This document shows positions 27,894-37,400 of a DNA stretch of 64,000 nucleotides, in pieces (position 1 is the stretch's first letter; every line of letters starts with the position of its first letter). The notes beneath the pieces were generated by a model, which was given only the letters and a program-made list of their open reading frames with translations, made no database searches and was not told the DNA's origin. This DNA is from Gallionella sp. (GTDB taxonomy: Bacteria; Pseudomonadota; Gammaproteobacteria; Burkholderiales; Gallionellaceae): assembly GCA_003153155.1 (NCBI GenBank), contig PLWV01000013.1:215852-279851 (forward strand), given 5' to 3'. Made by a program: the position numbers and the translations under genes.

Positions 27894-27909
27894 AGGTATT
27901 TTTCAAGGT

Positions 27910-29013
27910 TCATCGCTGCCGCACTCCCACTTCTCCGGAATTGAAACGCCGCATCCCCTGTGCGGTTTCCAGGCATAACTCTCCGCTAGCGCTGACCCCG
28001 CGCACAATGCCGTTCACAGTCTGGCCATCTGCCATTTGCAACTGGATCGGCATGTCCTGGTGGATGTGATATCGCTCCCACTCCTCGCGCAATGCAGCAA
28101 ACCCACTTTGCGCGAACTCCTGCAACACGCGCGCCAACTCCTGTAACAAAACGGCCAGCAACTGATTGCGTGTGGGCATCGCCGCACATACTTCATCCAG
28201 CGCACATGCAGGTTGACCGATCTGCGGCACCAGACTGGCGGGCAAAGTGCAATTCAGGCCGATGCCGATCACCACTGCGCTAGGCCCGAGCATATCGCCT
28301 TGTGCCTCGATGAGCACGCCGGCCAATTTGCCCTGCTCAGTCAGGATGTCATTCGGCCACTTCAACTGCACGCCTTGCGCACCCAGCTTGTTCAGTGCGC
28401 GCACAATAGCCACGCCCACCGCCAAACTCAATCCGGACAAGGCATTCAACCCGCAATCAAAACGCCACAATAGGGAAAACGTCAGCGCCGTGCCTAAGCC
28501 GGAATGCCAAATCCGCCCCATCCGTCCGCGACCGGCAGTCTGCAACTCCACCGCCAGAACGCTGCCAGTTGGCGCGCCACCATTTGCGACACCGTTTACA
28601 ACACTTGGCACGGCGCGTTGCAACAGCAGGGTATTGCTGGAAGCGGCTTGCTGCAAAATTTCGATTTCGAACTGCCCGGCATCCTTCGGGTGCCCGGACA
28701 TAACCAGCGACTTGGCGAGTGTTGTTTGCTCGCTTAGTCGAATGGCTAGTGGTTCCATCAAAAGGTTTTCGTAGCCCAGCCAGCGCGCCACTTCGCTTTG
28801 TTCCAACCGTTGCCACGGGCGTGCCAGGCGATAACCGCGGCCGCGTATCCGTTGCAGCAGCACGCCGTAGTCCGCAACTCCGGCCAGCGCATTGAATACA
28901 CTGGCACGCGACACACCCAGCCGGCTTGCCAACACCTCGCCGGAATGAAATTCACCGTCCGCCAACAAGTTCAGCAACTGCCAGGTTCGGCTGTTAACTA
29001 TCCCTGTCGTCAT
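27910..29013 (-). CDS. birA: Biotin-[acetyl-CoA carboxylase] ligase/repressor with in-frame repeat insertion
   Basis: Residues 1-70 form a winged-helix domain (GEVLASRLGVSRASVFNALAG), so it may also repress biotin genes. The ligase domain carries AVELQTAGRGRMGRIW and KWPNDILTEQGKLAGVLIE. Between them, right after LGYEN, sit about 27 residues (LLMEPLAIRLSEQTT through SGHPKD) encoded by a family A hairpin; the conserved IEILQQAASSNTLLLQRA resumes afterwards. At 367 residues it is longer than typical. The insertion lies in the interdomain linker, and both domains look intact. The start overlaps the patatin-gene stop (ATGA). Confidence 0.95.
   Translation of the reverse strand: MTTGIVNSRTWQLLNLLADGEFHSGEVLASRLGVSRASVFNALAGVADYGVLLQRIRGRGYRLARPWQRLEQSEVARWLGYENLLMEPLAIRLSEQTTLAKSLVMSGHPKDAGQFEIEILQQAASSNTLLLQRAVPSVVNGVANGGAPTGSVLAVELQTAGRGRMGRIWHSGLGTALTFSLLWRFDCGLNALSGLSLAVGVAIVRALNKLGAQGVQLKWPNDILTEQGKLAGVLIEAQGDMLGPSAVVIGIGLNCTLPASLVPQIGQPACALDEVCAAMPTRNQLLAVLLQELARVLQEFAQSGFAALREEWERYHIHQDMPIQLQMADGQTVNGIVRGVSASGELCLETAQGMRRFNSGEVGVRQR
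28684..28764 (-). repeat. Family A hairpin inserted in frame in birA
   Basis: The core at 28700-28747 is 48 bp. On the minus strand it reads AGCCATTCGACTAA, inner stem CGAG/CTCG, then AAGTCGCTGGTTAT. It is bounded by CTTTTGATGGAACC and GTCCGGGCACCCGAAG, as in ribE. It encodes MEPLAIRLSEQTTLAKSLVM, nearly identical to the open frame of the intergenic copy at 44741-44788. Confidence 0.9.
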
Positions 29014-30179
29014 TGTGGCATGTCAACATCCTGACGTGGTTTCAAATCAAGAAAGCCCATGATTTCGTCGCGCCGTTTTAATGCATCCTGATAACCCAGA
29101 TCGATCAACGCCCGACAGAATTTTCTTTCGGTCAGCAAATAGCTCACCAGCGTCCCGCCGCTGTGTTGTCTTGCGCCGGTCAAGCGAAGCAACAGGCGTA
29201 TCGTCCAGGGCAATTCTGCCGCGTATCGCTCGGCAATTTTTTCGATTGGCTGGCTGGGTGACACAACCAATACGTCAATATGCCTGAGATTGGCACGCTC
29301 ACGCATCTCGTCCGGCATGATCGCGACCAGATCGTTAATTTTTTTCAGCCGCTCCAGATCCATTTCCATGCTATCGAGAAAAATACTGTTCATAGCATGC
29401 CCGGCAATCTGCGCCAGGGAAGGGTACTCGTTAATATCGGTGCGATCGGGATGCTCGGCATCATAGCCGTTCACGGTAACGCCAATTATCAGTACGCGCG
29501 TCGCACCCAGATGCAGCGCGGGACTGATCGGAGCGATCTGCCGCATCGAGCCATCGCCGAAATATTCACGGTGGATCAAAGTCGCCGGAAATATAAAGGG
29601 CAGCGCTGCGGAGGCCAACAGGTGCTGGATATTAATCTCCATCGCAACACCCACCCGCCCGGTGCGCCGCCACGGAACCAGCTGTTTCACGCCCTGATAA
29701 AAAGTCACCGATTGCCCGGAACCATAGCCGGATGCGGTGATGCTCAACGCGTGCAGCAACCCCGCATCTACACTCTCCTGAATTTTTTCGCAGGGCAGCA
29801 TTTCTTCCAATAACTCGACCAGCGGCGAATTATCGAGCAGCGAAACTCGATGGAGCTTGTTGATCCCGATCGCACTGAAGATCACCCCTGCAAGCCATAG
29901 CATGGTGTTATTGAACACGCCGAGCACATCGGTGCGATAGATCTGGTTGGCGTGAAAGTTTTTCCAGGTATTGACCAGATACTGCACGCCCATGCTGAAA
30001 TTCCTCGCATTCACCGCGAGCGTGGCGGCATTAAGCGAGCCTGCGGATGTGCCGCAGATTATCGGAAATGGACTGTGCGCGCGGCGCGGCAAAAATTCCG
30101 CAATCGCCTTGAGCACGCCCACCTGATAAGCGGCACGCGCGCCGCCGCCGGTGAGTATAAGTGCTATGCGCTTTTCCAT
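29010..30179 (-). CDS. Patatin-like phospholipase
   Basis: Serine lipid acyl hydrolase of 389 residues. The oxyanion-hole LTGGGARAAYQVG lies at the N terminus, the nucleophile in CGTSAGSLNAA near residue 45, and the catalytic Asp in FGDGSMRQ near residue 205. One hydrophobic stretch near residue 95 may associate with the membrane, and there is no signal peptide. It is coupled to birA by a 4-nt overlap and starts 7 nt after the small coiled-coil gene. The substrate is unknown. Confidence 0.91.
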   Translation of the reverse strand: MEKRIALILTGGGARAAYQVGVLKAIAEFLPRRAHSPFPIICGTSAGSLNAATLAVNARNFSMGVQYLVNTWKNFHANQIYRTDVLGVFNNTMLWLAGVIFSAIGINKLHRVSLLDNSPLVELLEEMLPCEKIQESVDAGLLHALSITASGYGSGQSVTFYQGVKQLVPWRRTGRVGVAMEINIQHLLASAALPFIFPATLIHREYFGDGSMRQIAPISPALHLGATRVLIIGVTVNGYDAEHPDRTDINEYPSLAQIAGHAMNSIFLDSMEMDLERLKKINDLVAIMPDEMRERANLRHIDVLVVSPSQPIEKIAERYAAELPWTIRLLLRLTGARQHSGGTLVSYLLTERKFCRALIDLGYQDALKRRDEIMGFLDLKPRQDVDMPQ

Positions 30180-30186
30180 TCGCGCT

Positions 30187-30426
30187 CTACTCGACTTCAG
30201 CCTGTACCGATTCCAGCGCGTCTTTCAACGTTTCTTCCGGCAAGGCATTCAGGGTTTCTGACAACATCTCCGCGGCATCCATCGCCTCATCCTGCAAAGA
30301 CTCCGGATCAGTGTTTGCTACCAATACCGCCGCCGCACCCACCACCTTGAGCAACCTGGTGCGCTCTTGCATCAACATCTCGACTTCTTCGCGCAACATG
30401 GCGACTTCCTGTTTGTCCATTGGCAT
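30187..30426 (-). CDS. Small acidic coiled-coil protein of unknown function
   Basis: 79 residues. Residues 5-28 have a heptad-like pattern (MLREEVEMLMQERTRLL), a short hydrophobic VVGAAAVLVA segment follows, and the tail is very acidic. A clear GGGAG precedes the ATG. It lies 10 nt after maeB and 7 nt before the patatin gene, so it is almost certainly co-transcribed. I do not recognise the family. Confidence 0.75.
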   Translation of the reverse strand: MPMDKQEVAMLREEVEMLMQERTRLLKVVGAAAVLVANTDPESLQDEAMDAAEMLSETLNALPEETLKDALESVQAEVE

Positions 30427-30436
30427 CGTTTTCTCC

Positions 30437-32707
30437 CTAGTGTGTCTTCACGCCGGCCACCGCCAGCGCACTCATATTCACGATGCGCCGCACCGTTGCA
30501 GTTGAAGTCAATATATGCACCGACTTGTTGGCGCCCAACAAAATCGAGCCTATGGTAATGCCCTCGCCCGCCGCCATCTTCAGAAGATTATAGGCAATAT
30601 TGGCCGCATCCAGATTCGGCATGATAAGCAGATTCGCAACGCCCTTCAATCGTGCGGCGGGGAAAGTTTCCACGCGCAAACTTTCCGACAGCGCGGCATC
30701 GCCGTGCATCTCGCCTTCCACTTCCAGTTCCGGCGCAAGCTGTTCGAGCAACTCGCGCGCCCGGCTCATCTTGCGCGCCGAAGCATCGTCATGGCTGCCG
30801 AAATTCGAATGCGACAACAGCGCGACTTTCGGCGTCAAGCCGAAACGGCGCATCTCTTCGGCGGCCAGCATGGTCATTTCGGCGATTTGCTCCGCGCTTG
30901 GGTCGAGATTAACATGGGTGTCGCAGATGAACAGTGTGTGTCTGGGCAGCAGCAAAATGTTCATTGCCGCATAAACATTCACGCCCGGCCTATGTCCGAT
31001 CACTTCATCGATGTAGCGCAGATGCCTGAGTGGCTGCGAAACCGTCCCGCACAGCATCGCATCCGCCGCGCCTTTATGCACCAGCATCGCCGCGATCAAG
31101 GTGTTACGGCGACGCATTTCGCGCTTGGCCGAATCCGGAGTAACACCGTGGCGCTGCATCAGGCGATGATATTCGCCCCAGTATTCGCGGTAGCGCGGAT
31201 CGCTCTCCGGATTGACCAACTCGAAATGTTCCCCGGCACGAATGCGCAAACCCAGTCTGGCAATGCGCTGCTCGATCACCGCCGGACGGCCGACCAGTAT
31301 CGGATGGGCAATGCCTTCGTCCACCACCGTCTGCACCGCGTGCAGCACGCGAGATTCTTCGCCTTCCGCATATACCAGACGCTGCGGTGCACGCTTGGCG
31401 GCCTCGAACACCGGCTTCATCAGCATGTTGGACTGATACACAAAGCTGTCCAGTTGCTCGCGATACGCTGCCATATCGGCAATCGGCCGCTCCGCCACCC
31501 CACTATCCATCGCCGCCTGCGCCACGGCGGGTGCGATGCGCGTGATCAGGCGCGGATCGAACGGCTTGGGAATCAGATGATCCGCGCCGAAACTCAAATT
31601 TTCTTCGCCATACACCGCTTCCACCGCATCAGATTGTTCGGCTTGCGCCAATTCGGCGATCGCATAAACCGCCGCGTGCTTCATCGCTTCGTTGATAGTG
31701 GAAGCACCCACATCCAAAGCGCCCCGGAAAATATACGGAAAGCACAGCGCGTTATTGACCTGATTCGGATAATCGGAACGCCCGGTCGCCAGAATCGCAT
31801 CGGGGCGTGCCGCCTTGGCCAGATCCGGCAATATTTCCGGCGTGGGATTCGCCAGCGCGAAGATCAGCGGCCTGATGCCCATCTGCTTAACCATCTCCGG
31901 CTTCAACACCCCGCCTGCGGACAGGCCGAGGAACACGTCCGCTCCGGCGATCACTTCGGCCAGCGTGCGCGCGGAAGTCTGCACCGCATAGCGCGCCTTG
32001 TTGTCGTCCATTTCTTCGCCGCGCCCTTGGTAGACCACGCCCTTGATGTCGGTGACGATGATGTTCTCCATGCGCACGCCGAGGCCGACCAGCATATCCA
32101 GACAGGCCAACGCCGCCGCGCCCGCACCGCTCACTACCAGTGATATTGTTGCGATGTCTTTGCCGACCACCTTGAGGCCGTTCAGCAAGGCCGCGCCGAC
32201 GATGATCGCCGTGCCATGCTGATCGTCATGGAATACTGGAATCTTCATCCGCTCGCGCAGCTTGCGCTCGATGTAGAAACATTCCGGAGCCTTGATGTCT
32301 TCCAGATTGATGCCGCCGAAAGTCGGCTCCAGCGCGGCGATGATATCCACCAATTTGTCGGGATCGCGCTCGGCGATTTCCAGATCGAACACATCGATGC
32401 CGGCAAATTTCTTGAACAACATACCCTTGCCTTCCATCACCGGCTTGGCGGCCAGCGGGCCGATCGCGCCCAATCCCAGCACCGCCGTGCCATTGGTGAT
32501 CACCGCGACCAGATTGCCGCGCGCGGTCAGGTTGCGCGCCTCAGCCGGATTTTCCACGATGGCCTCGCAAGCCGCTGCCACCCCTGGCGAATAGGCCAGT
32601 GCGAGATCGCGCTGGGTGATCATCGGCTTGCTCGGGGTAACGGTAATCTTGCCCGCCGGGGCTTGGCGGTGGTATTGCAGCGCGGCTTCGCGCAATTGCT
32701 CGTCCAT
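30437..32707 (-). CDS. maeB: NADP-dependent malic enzyme with phosphotransacetylase-like domain
   Basis: Decarboxylates malate to pyruvate with NADP reduction. The malic enzyme domain covers residues 1-430, with [34 protein letters not shown] and [20 protein letters not shown]. The C-terminal phosphotransacetylase-like domain (residues 435-756: [32 protein letters not shown]) is regulatory in the MaeB family. The 756-residue length is canonical. It heads the maeB-small ORF-patatin-birA minus-strand set. Confidence 0.96.
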   Translation of the reverse strand: MDEQLREAALQYHRQAPAGKITVTPSKPMITQRDLALAYSPGVAAACEAIVENPAEARNLTARGNLVAVITNGTAVLGLGAIGPLAAKPVMEGKGMLFKKFAGIDVFDLEIAERDPDKLVDIIAALEPTFGGINLEDIKAPECFYIERKLRERMKIPVFHDDQHGTAIIVGAALLNGLKVVGKDIATISLVVSGAGAAALACLDMLVGLGVRMENIIVTDIKGVVYQGRGEEMDDNKARYAVQTSARTLAEVIAGADVFLGLSAGGVLKPEMVKQMGIRPLIFALANPTPEILPDLAKAARPDAILATGRSDYPNQVNNALCFPYIFRGALDVGASTINEAMKHAAVYAIAELAQAEQSDAVEAVYGEENLSFGADHLIPKPFDPRLITRIAPAVAQAAMDSGVAERPIADMAAYREQLDSFVYQSNMLMKPVFEAAKRAPQRLVYAEGEESRVLHAVQTVVDEGIAHPILVGRPAVIEQRIARLGLRIRAGEHFELVNPESDPRYREYWGEYHRLMQRHGVTPDSAKREMRRRNTLIAAMLVHKGAADAMLCGTVSQPLRHLRYIDEVIGHRPGVNVYAAMNILLLPRHTLFICDTHVNLDPSAEQIAEMTMLAAEEMRRFGLTPKVALLSHSNFGSHDDASARKMSRARELLEQLAPELEVEGEMHGDAALSESLRVETFPAARLKGVANLLIMPNLDAANIAYNLLKMAAGEGITIGSILLGANKSVHILTSTATVRRIVNMSALAVAGVKTH

Positions 32708-33051
32708 TATTTTCTATTTTCCTTGCCAGACAGAATTGCGCGGATTATACCGTAGGCAGTGAGGCGGCCTCACACATAAGGTTCCCATAAGGCCATCCAT
32801 TTCCATCAACCCGCCATCAAATCCGGTTGCCGCTCATCCGCAAATTTAACCATTCATCCGCTAAACATTCACGCTTCATCGAAATGCCCCGCCACTCATC
32901 TTGTATTCGTTGACCCTGTTAACACCCGGCAATAATCTGTGCGCACTTGGCAAACTTGCTGAAAGGTAGCGGCGCGAAGTCAATGGATCAGGGGCAGCGA
33001 TGCCGCCCCATCACTTAAGGTTCACTGTAATTACGAGAAGGAAAACGAGAT
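32708..33051. other. Divergent intergenic region maeB / CBS gene
   Basis: About 340 bp holding the promoters of both divergent genes; I cannot place them. There is no repeat or RNA motif. An AGAAGGA-type SD lies at 33036-33042 before the CBS gene. Confidence 0.5.
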
Positions 33052-33606
33052 ATGCCGAACACCATGCTGAAATTGATGCCAACCACGATGTTGAGATTAA
33101 AATCCGTTCAAAGTGACAGCCTGCCCATCCCCGGTTTCGAGTCTTGGTATGTGTGCGCGACAGATCCGGCATTGTCGGTAATGATCGATTTTCGATCACG
33201 CGCCTCAGTGACAGTGTCCGAAACAGCACATCTGAATGAGGCGCTTGGGCATATGAAGCACACCGGCGTCAGATGCGCCTTCGTCGTCGACGAAAAAAAG
33301 GACGCTGTCGTCGGAATGCTCACCGCCTACGATATATTGGGCGAGAAGCCGCAGCAGCACATGCGTTTCACCGGAATCAGCCATGACAATGTGCTGGTAA
33401 AAGACATCATGCAAAAGATCAGCGATTGGCGCGTGACCGACATCAAGGACATCGAGCAATCGACCGTGGAAGACATCTTGGAAATCTTCAACGAAACCGG
33501 GGTGACGCACTTGCCGGTGATGGAGACAACTGAAAGCAATGAGCAACGCTTGCGCGGGCTGCTCTCTTTTGCCAAGGTAAAACGACTGCTTGTTGATTTG
33601 GCGTGA
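33052..33606 (+). CDS. CBS-domain pair protein
   Basis: 184-residue cytoplasmic protein that is essentially one CBS pair. The first CBS spans about residues 50-100 (ASVTVSETAHLNEALGHM, CAFVVDEKKDAVVGMLTAYDIL). The second spans about residues 115-180 (VEDILEIFNETGVTHLPVM, LRGLLSFAKVKRLL). Such modules bind adenosyl ligands. There is no linked effector domain, so the partner is unknown. The first 15 residues are Met/Leu rich and the exact start is uncertain. Confidence 0.85.
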   Translation: MPNTMLKLMPTTMLRLKSVQSDSLPIPGFESWYVCATDPALSVMIDFRSRASVTVSETAHLNEALGHMKHTGVRCAFVVDEKKDAVVGMLTAYDILGEKPQQHMRFTGISHDNVLVKDIMQKISDWRVTDIKDIEQSTVEDILEIFNETGVTHLPVMETTESNEQRLRGLLSFAKVKRLLVDLA

Positions 33607-33791
33607 GCAGCCGGTGGACTAAGGCTCTTGCTTGCAGCCCACCCTGAACGGAACCTGGTTACGTAACGGCGGGCAGATTCGCGGATTGCCGGTTAGGGTA
33701 AATCTGGTAACTGGGTTTACTCGGTGCCCATCACTGGAGTGGCGCGCCCGAAGAGTTAAATCTGGGCACTGGGAAGAGTCTGTTTTTCTGG

Positions 33792-33848
33792 ATTAACGTT
33801 TGGGTCCACCGGTGCGCTTTAGCGCGTCCGCTGAAACGACTTGTTATT
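33792..33848 (+). other. Weak attC-like stem-loop
   Basis: It begins ATTAACG and ends ACTTGTTATT, with a central stem CGGTGCGC/GCGCGTCCG around TTTA and a GTCCGCTGAAACGAC arm typical of integron attC sites. The R' core (GTTATTG) departs from GTTRRRY, so this may be a decayed site. Confidence 0.35.
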
Positions 33849-33879
33849 GGGTTTCCAAATCATTTTGTATTCCACAAAT

Positions 33880-33906
33880 AAAAAAAGGCAGGGTCACCCC
33901 TGCCTT
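33880..33906 (-). terminator. Rho-independent terminator
   Basis: On the minus strand: stem AAGGCAGGG / CCCTGCCTT, 4-nt loop, then a run of T. It lies 18 nt after the stop of the small basic secreted-protein gene. Confidence 0.9.
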
Positions 33907-33923
33907 CTTAAAACATGTGTCAA

Positions 33924-34208
33924 TTACTTGGCAGGGCCGCCTTCATTATTAGCGGGAGCCTTCTTAGCCTTCTTATGCTTTTTAGCCTTCTTAGCAGGCT
34001 TAGCAGGCTTCATAGCATTTTGTTTCTTTTCTTCTGCCAGAGGAGGAGCGGCAGCAGGTTTGATTAGCTCTGCATAGAGATTGTCCTGTCTCTTTCCTTC
34101 TGCCTTAGCAGGAGCTACCTTGGCAGGAGCCATGGCTGCGTCAGCAGCAGCGGTGAAAGAAACAGCAGCGAATACAGCAGCGATCAGTACGGATAACAGT
34201 TTACTCAT
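33924..34208 (-). CDS. Small secreted Lys/Ala/Pro-rich protein
   Basis: A signal peptide (MSKLLSVLIAAVFAAVSFTAAADA) is followed by about 70 residues of low complexity. The last third is a PAKKAKKHKKAKKAP tract, strongly basic, like a histone-H1-type tail. The ATG at 34208 has GGAG upstream, and a strong terminator follows, so it is a real, monocistronic, probably well-expressed gene. The role is unknown; binding to polyanions such as LPS or nucleic acid is only a guess. Confidence 0.8.
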   Translation of the reverse strand: MSKLLSVLIAAVFAAVSFTAAADAAMAPAKVAPAKAEGKRQDNLYAELIKPAAAPPLAEEKKQNAMKPAKPAKKAKKHKKAKKAPANNEGGPAK

Positions 34209-34468
34209 GGTGAACTCCAATTTTTAGTAGGTTAAAAACGTTTTGAGACACTACCGTGTCGGTGTCTATAACGCACTGCACATTTGTTCGGTTGACACTA
34301 CTAAACGGCATTGGTTATGTGGTGCAGGGCAGGGAGCAACACCTATTTCCTGAAAAAAACTGCATTTCCTTAACCCCATCCAAGTAACGCGGGGGCTATA
34401 AATGCGTGTGCCGGATTATAGGCACAATCACCATCGAAAACATGACTATAAATATTCAGGCATTGTCG

Positions 34469-37400
34469 CTAGCTTCTGATCCCCACCAGCATTTTCTCCA
34501 ACCGTTTCACCGACACGATCACCGGCGTTTTCAGTTCCTGCGCGAACAGCGACACGCGCAGCTCCTGCATCAACCAGGCGAACTCGTCCACGCGTGGATC
34601 GCTGTTGCCCTGCTGCGCCTGACGCAACTTTTGCCATGCCTGTGTTAGCGGCTGCATCTGGGTCATGCACTGCGCGTCGCGTGCCGGATTGCTGCGCAGT
34701 TTTTCGATGCGCAGGTTGATCGCCTTGAGATAACGCGGCACATGCTGCAAGCGTTCATAAGGCGTATCGGCGATGAAGCGCTTGTGCAGCAGCCATTCGA
34801 GTTGGGCGCGCACATCCTGATTCGCTTGATTATGCGCCTTGAGTTGCGGCAGATTTTTTTGCACCGCTTGATATTCGCTGAGCACGTTGCCCGCCAGCCG
34901 CGCGAGTTCCTGCGCGATCAGTAGCAGGCGATTCTTCGCTTCCTTGCCGCGCGTGGTGAATTCCGCTTCGTTCGCTGGCAAGGGATCGTTGAGGCAACAA
35001 CGCTCGAAGGTCATCGCCAGTATCTGTTGCTGCAATTCCTGCTGTGTGCCACCAAATGGGGAATTAGGCGCCATGAACAACATGCCCAGCCGTTGCGCAT
35101 CGGGCAGATTCTTTTCCAGATACTTCACCTGTTCTTTCAACAGCAGCATGAACAAACGGCGCAACCCGCCGCGATGCGCGGCTTGTGCGGCATCGCGGGT
35201 ATCGAAAGCGCGCAGTACCACCGCATCGCCCTCATCCACCAGCGCGTTGAACAACGTCACGGATTGCCCTGCGCGCTTCACTTCGCGTGTCTCGGTAAAG
35301 GCGCCGAAACTCCACGAGATGTAACGCTGCTCCGAAACGGTTTCGTCTTTTTCCCCGGTCGTCGCCCCCGCAATCGTGGCGGGTGCGGCGCGCGGCGCCA
35401 GCTCGCCGTGCAGTTGTGCGAAGTTGCGCGACATGCCGAGTTGACGGCCATGCTCGTCCACCACGCGAAAATTCATCAGCAAATGCGGCGGCAACTGTTC
35501 GAGGCGGAATGCATCCAGCGGCACGTCGATCTGCTTCTGCTCGCGAATGTAGCGCGCCAGTGCTTGCAACAACGGCAGGTTAGCGCCGGGTACTTCACGG
35601 CAAAACGACGTGGCAAATTCCGGCACCGGCACCAGATTGCGGCGCAGCTTTTGCGGCAGCGTCTTGATGAGTTGCACTACCTTCTCCGCCAGGATGCCAG
35701 GAATCAGCCATTCGCAGCGCGCAGCGACCACTTGGTTGATCAGCGCCAGCGGCACGGTGAGCGTGATGCCGTCATCGTTCTTGCCCGGCGAAAAGTTGTA
35801 GCTCAACGCAAAGCTGACGTTGTCGATTTTCAACTGCGGCGGAAACTGGTCGGTTGTGATGCCCGCTGCTTCATGGCGCATCAGGTCGTCTTTTTTCAGA
35901 TAGAGCAGTTTCGCGTCGTCGCGCTCCGCCTCTTTGCGCCACGCTTCGAAAGCCGCGCCGTTGTGGATGTGCTTGGGTACAAGGTCATCGTAGAACGCAA
36001 AGATCAACTCATCATCCACCAGCACGTCGGGACGGCGCGCCTTGTGCTCCAGCGCTTCGATGTCGGCGATCAGTTTCTGGTTGTGCGCAAAGAATGGCGC
36101 GCGCGTTTCGAACTCGCCGCCGACCAAGGCCTGGCGAATAAACACCTCGCGCGATTCCGCCACATTCATCGGCCCGTAATGCACGCGCTTCTTGGCGTTC
36201 AGCAACAAGCCATGCAAAGTGCTGCGCTCGTAGGCGGTGACTTGCGCGGCCTTCTTCTCCCAATGCGGATCGTAATAATGCCGCTTGATCAGATGCGCGC
36301 CGGTTTCCTCCAGCCACTCCGGGTCGATGCGCGCCACGCAGCGCGCGTACAAACGGTGCGTCTCGATCAGTTCGCCCGCCATCACCCACTTCGTGCCTTT
36401 TTTCGCCAGCACCGAATTGGGCGCGATAAAAAATTTAATCCCGCGTGCACCCAGATACTCATTGTTTTCCACGCTCTTCATGCCGATGTTGCCGAGCAGC
36501 CCGCACAGCAGGGCTTTGTGGATTTGTTCGTAGGTCGCGGCCCTCTCCCCCAGCCCCCGTGTCAATTCCACATCGAGCTTGCTTGATAGTGGATTGCCTG
36601 ACTTTGTTGCTCCCGCCTGCGGGCGAGAGGAGGCCAGCATCCCCATCTCGGCAACTTGTCCGTGCAACTGCTGGTGCAGTTCGCGCCACTCGCGCAAGCG
36701 CAGCGGCGACAGGAAGTTCTTGCGGCACTCTTCTGCCAACAAACGATTGGATTGTTTGTGCGCCACTGCCTGCTCGAACCACGCCCATATCTTCAGGTAA
36801 GCGAGAAAATCGGAGCGCTCATCGGCAAAACGTTTATGCGCCGCATCCGCCGCTTCTTGCCTATCCAGCGGACGTTCGCGCGGGTCTTGCACCGACAGCG
36901 CGCTGGCGATAATGAGAATTTCCGTCAGGCAGTGATATTCCCTTCCAGCCAACAACAGGCGGGCAATCTTCGGGTCTAGCGGCAGTTTGGCAAGCTCATG
37001 GCCCAGCTGGGTGAGCTGCCTCCCCCCTTCCAGAGCCCCCTCGTTCCGCGCTCCCCCTCCGGAGGGAGCAAGGGCAATCGTCTCCTCCCTCTGCGCGGGA
37101 GTCACATCTTTTTCACTTATGGCACCCAACTCGGTGAGCAATTGATAGCCATCCGCAATCATGCGCGGGGTGGGCGGCTCGATGAACGGGAATTCGGCTA
37201 TGTCGCCCAACTCCAGCGCGCTCATGCGCAGGATGACGGTCGCCAGTGACACGCGGAAGATTTCCGGGTCGGTGAATTCCACGCGCTGCAAAAAATCCGC
37301 TTCGTCGTACAAGCGTACGCACACGCCGCTCATCACCCGCCCGCAACGTCCGGCGCGCTGGTTGGCGGCGGCACGCGAAATTTTCTCGATGTGCAACTGC

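Larger units (their letters stand above)
33607..33923. other. Convergent intergenic region with attC-like stem-loop and terminator
   Basis: The region contains two related short blocks (TAAATCTGG near 33701 and 33757), an attC-like stem-loop at 33792-33848 and a terminator at 33880-33906. No gene was seen. Confidence 0.5.

Noticed and set aside
28560-28600. Second in-frame repeat in birA (NGGAPTG resembling the APTGVPLAGA family)
   Set aside because: The DNA does not match the nuclease/hrpA repeat, and a GAPTGT-like run is normal before the QTAGRGR motif of biotin ligases.
30515-32143. 542-residue plus-strand ORF
   Set aside because: It is antisense to maeB, His/Arg/Gln-rich as expected of a shadow frame, and maeB is clearly real.
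35027-36586. 519-residue plus-strand ORF
   Set aside because: Shadow of hrpA on the opposite strand, with no recognisable motif.
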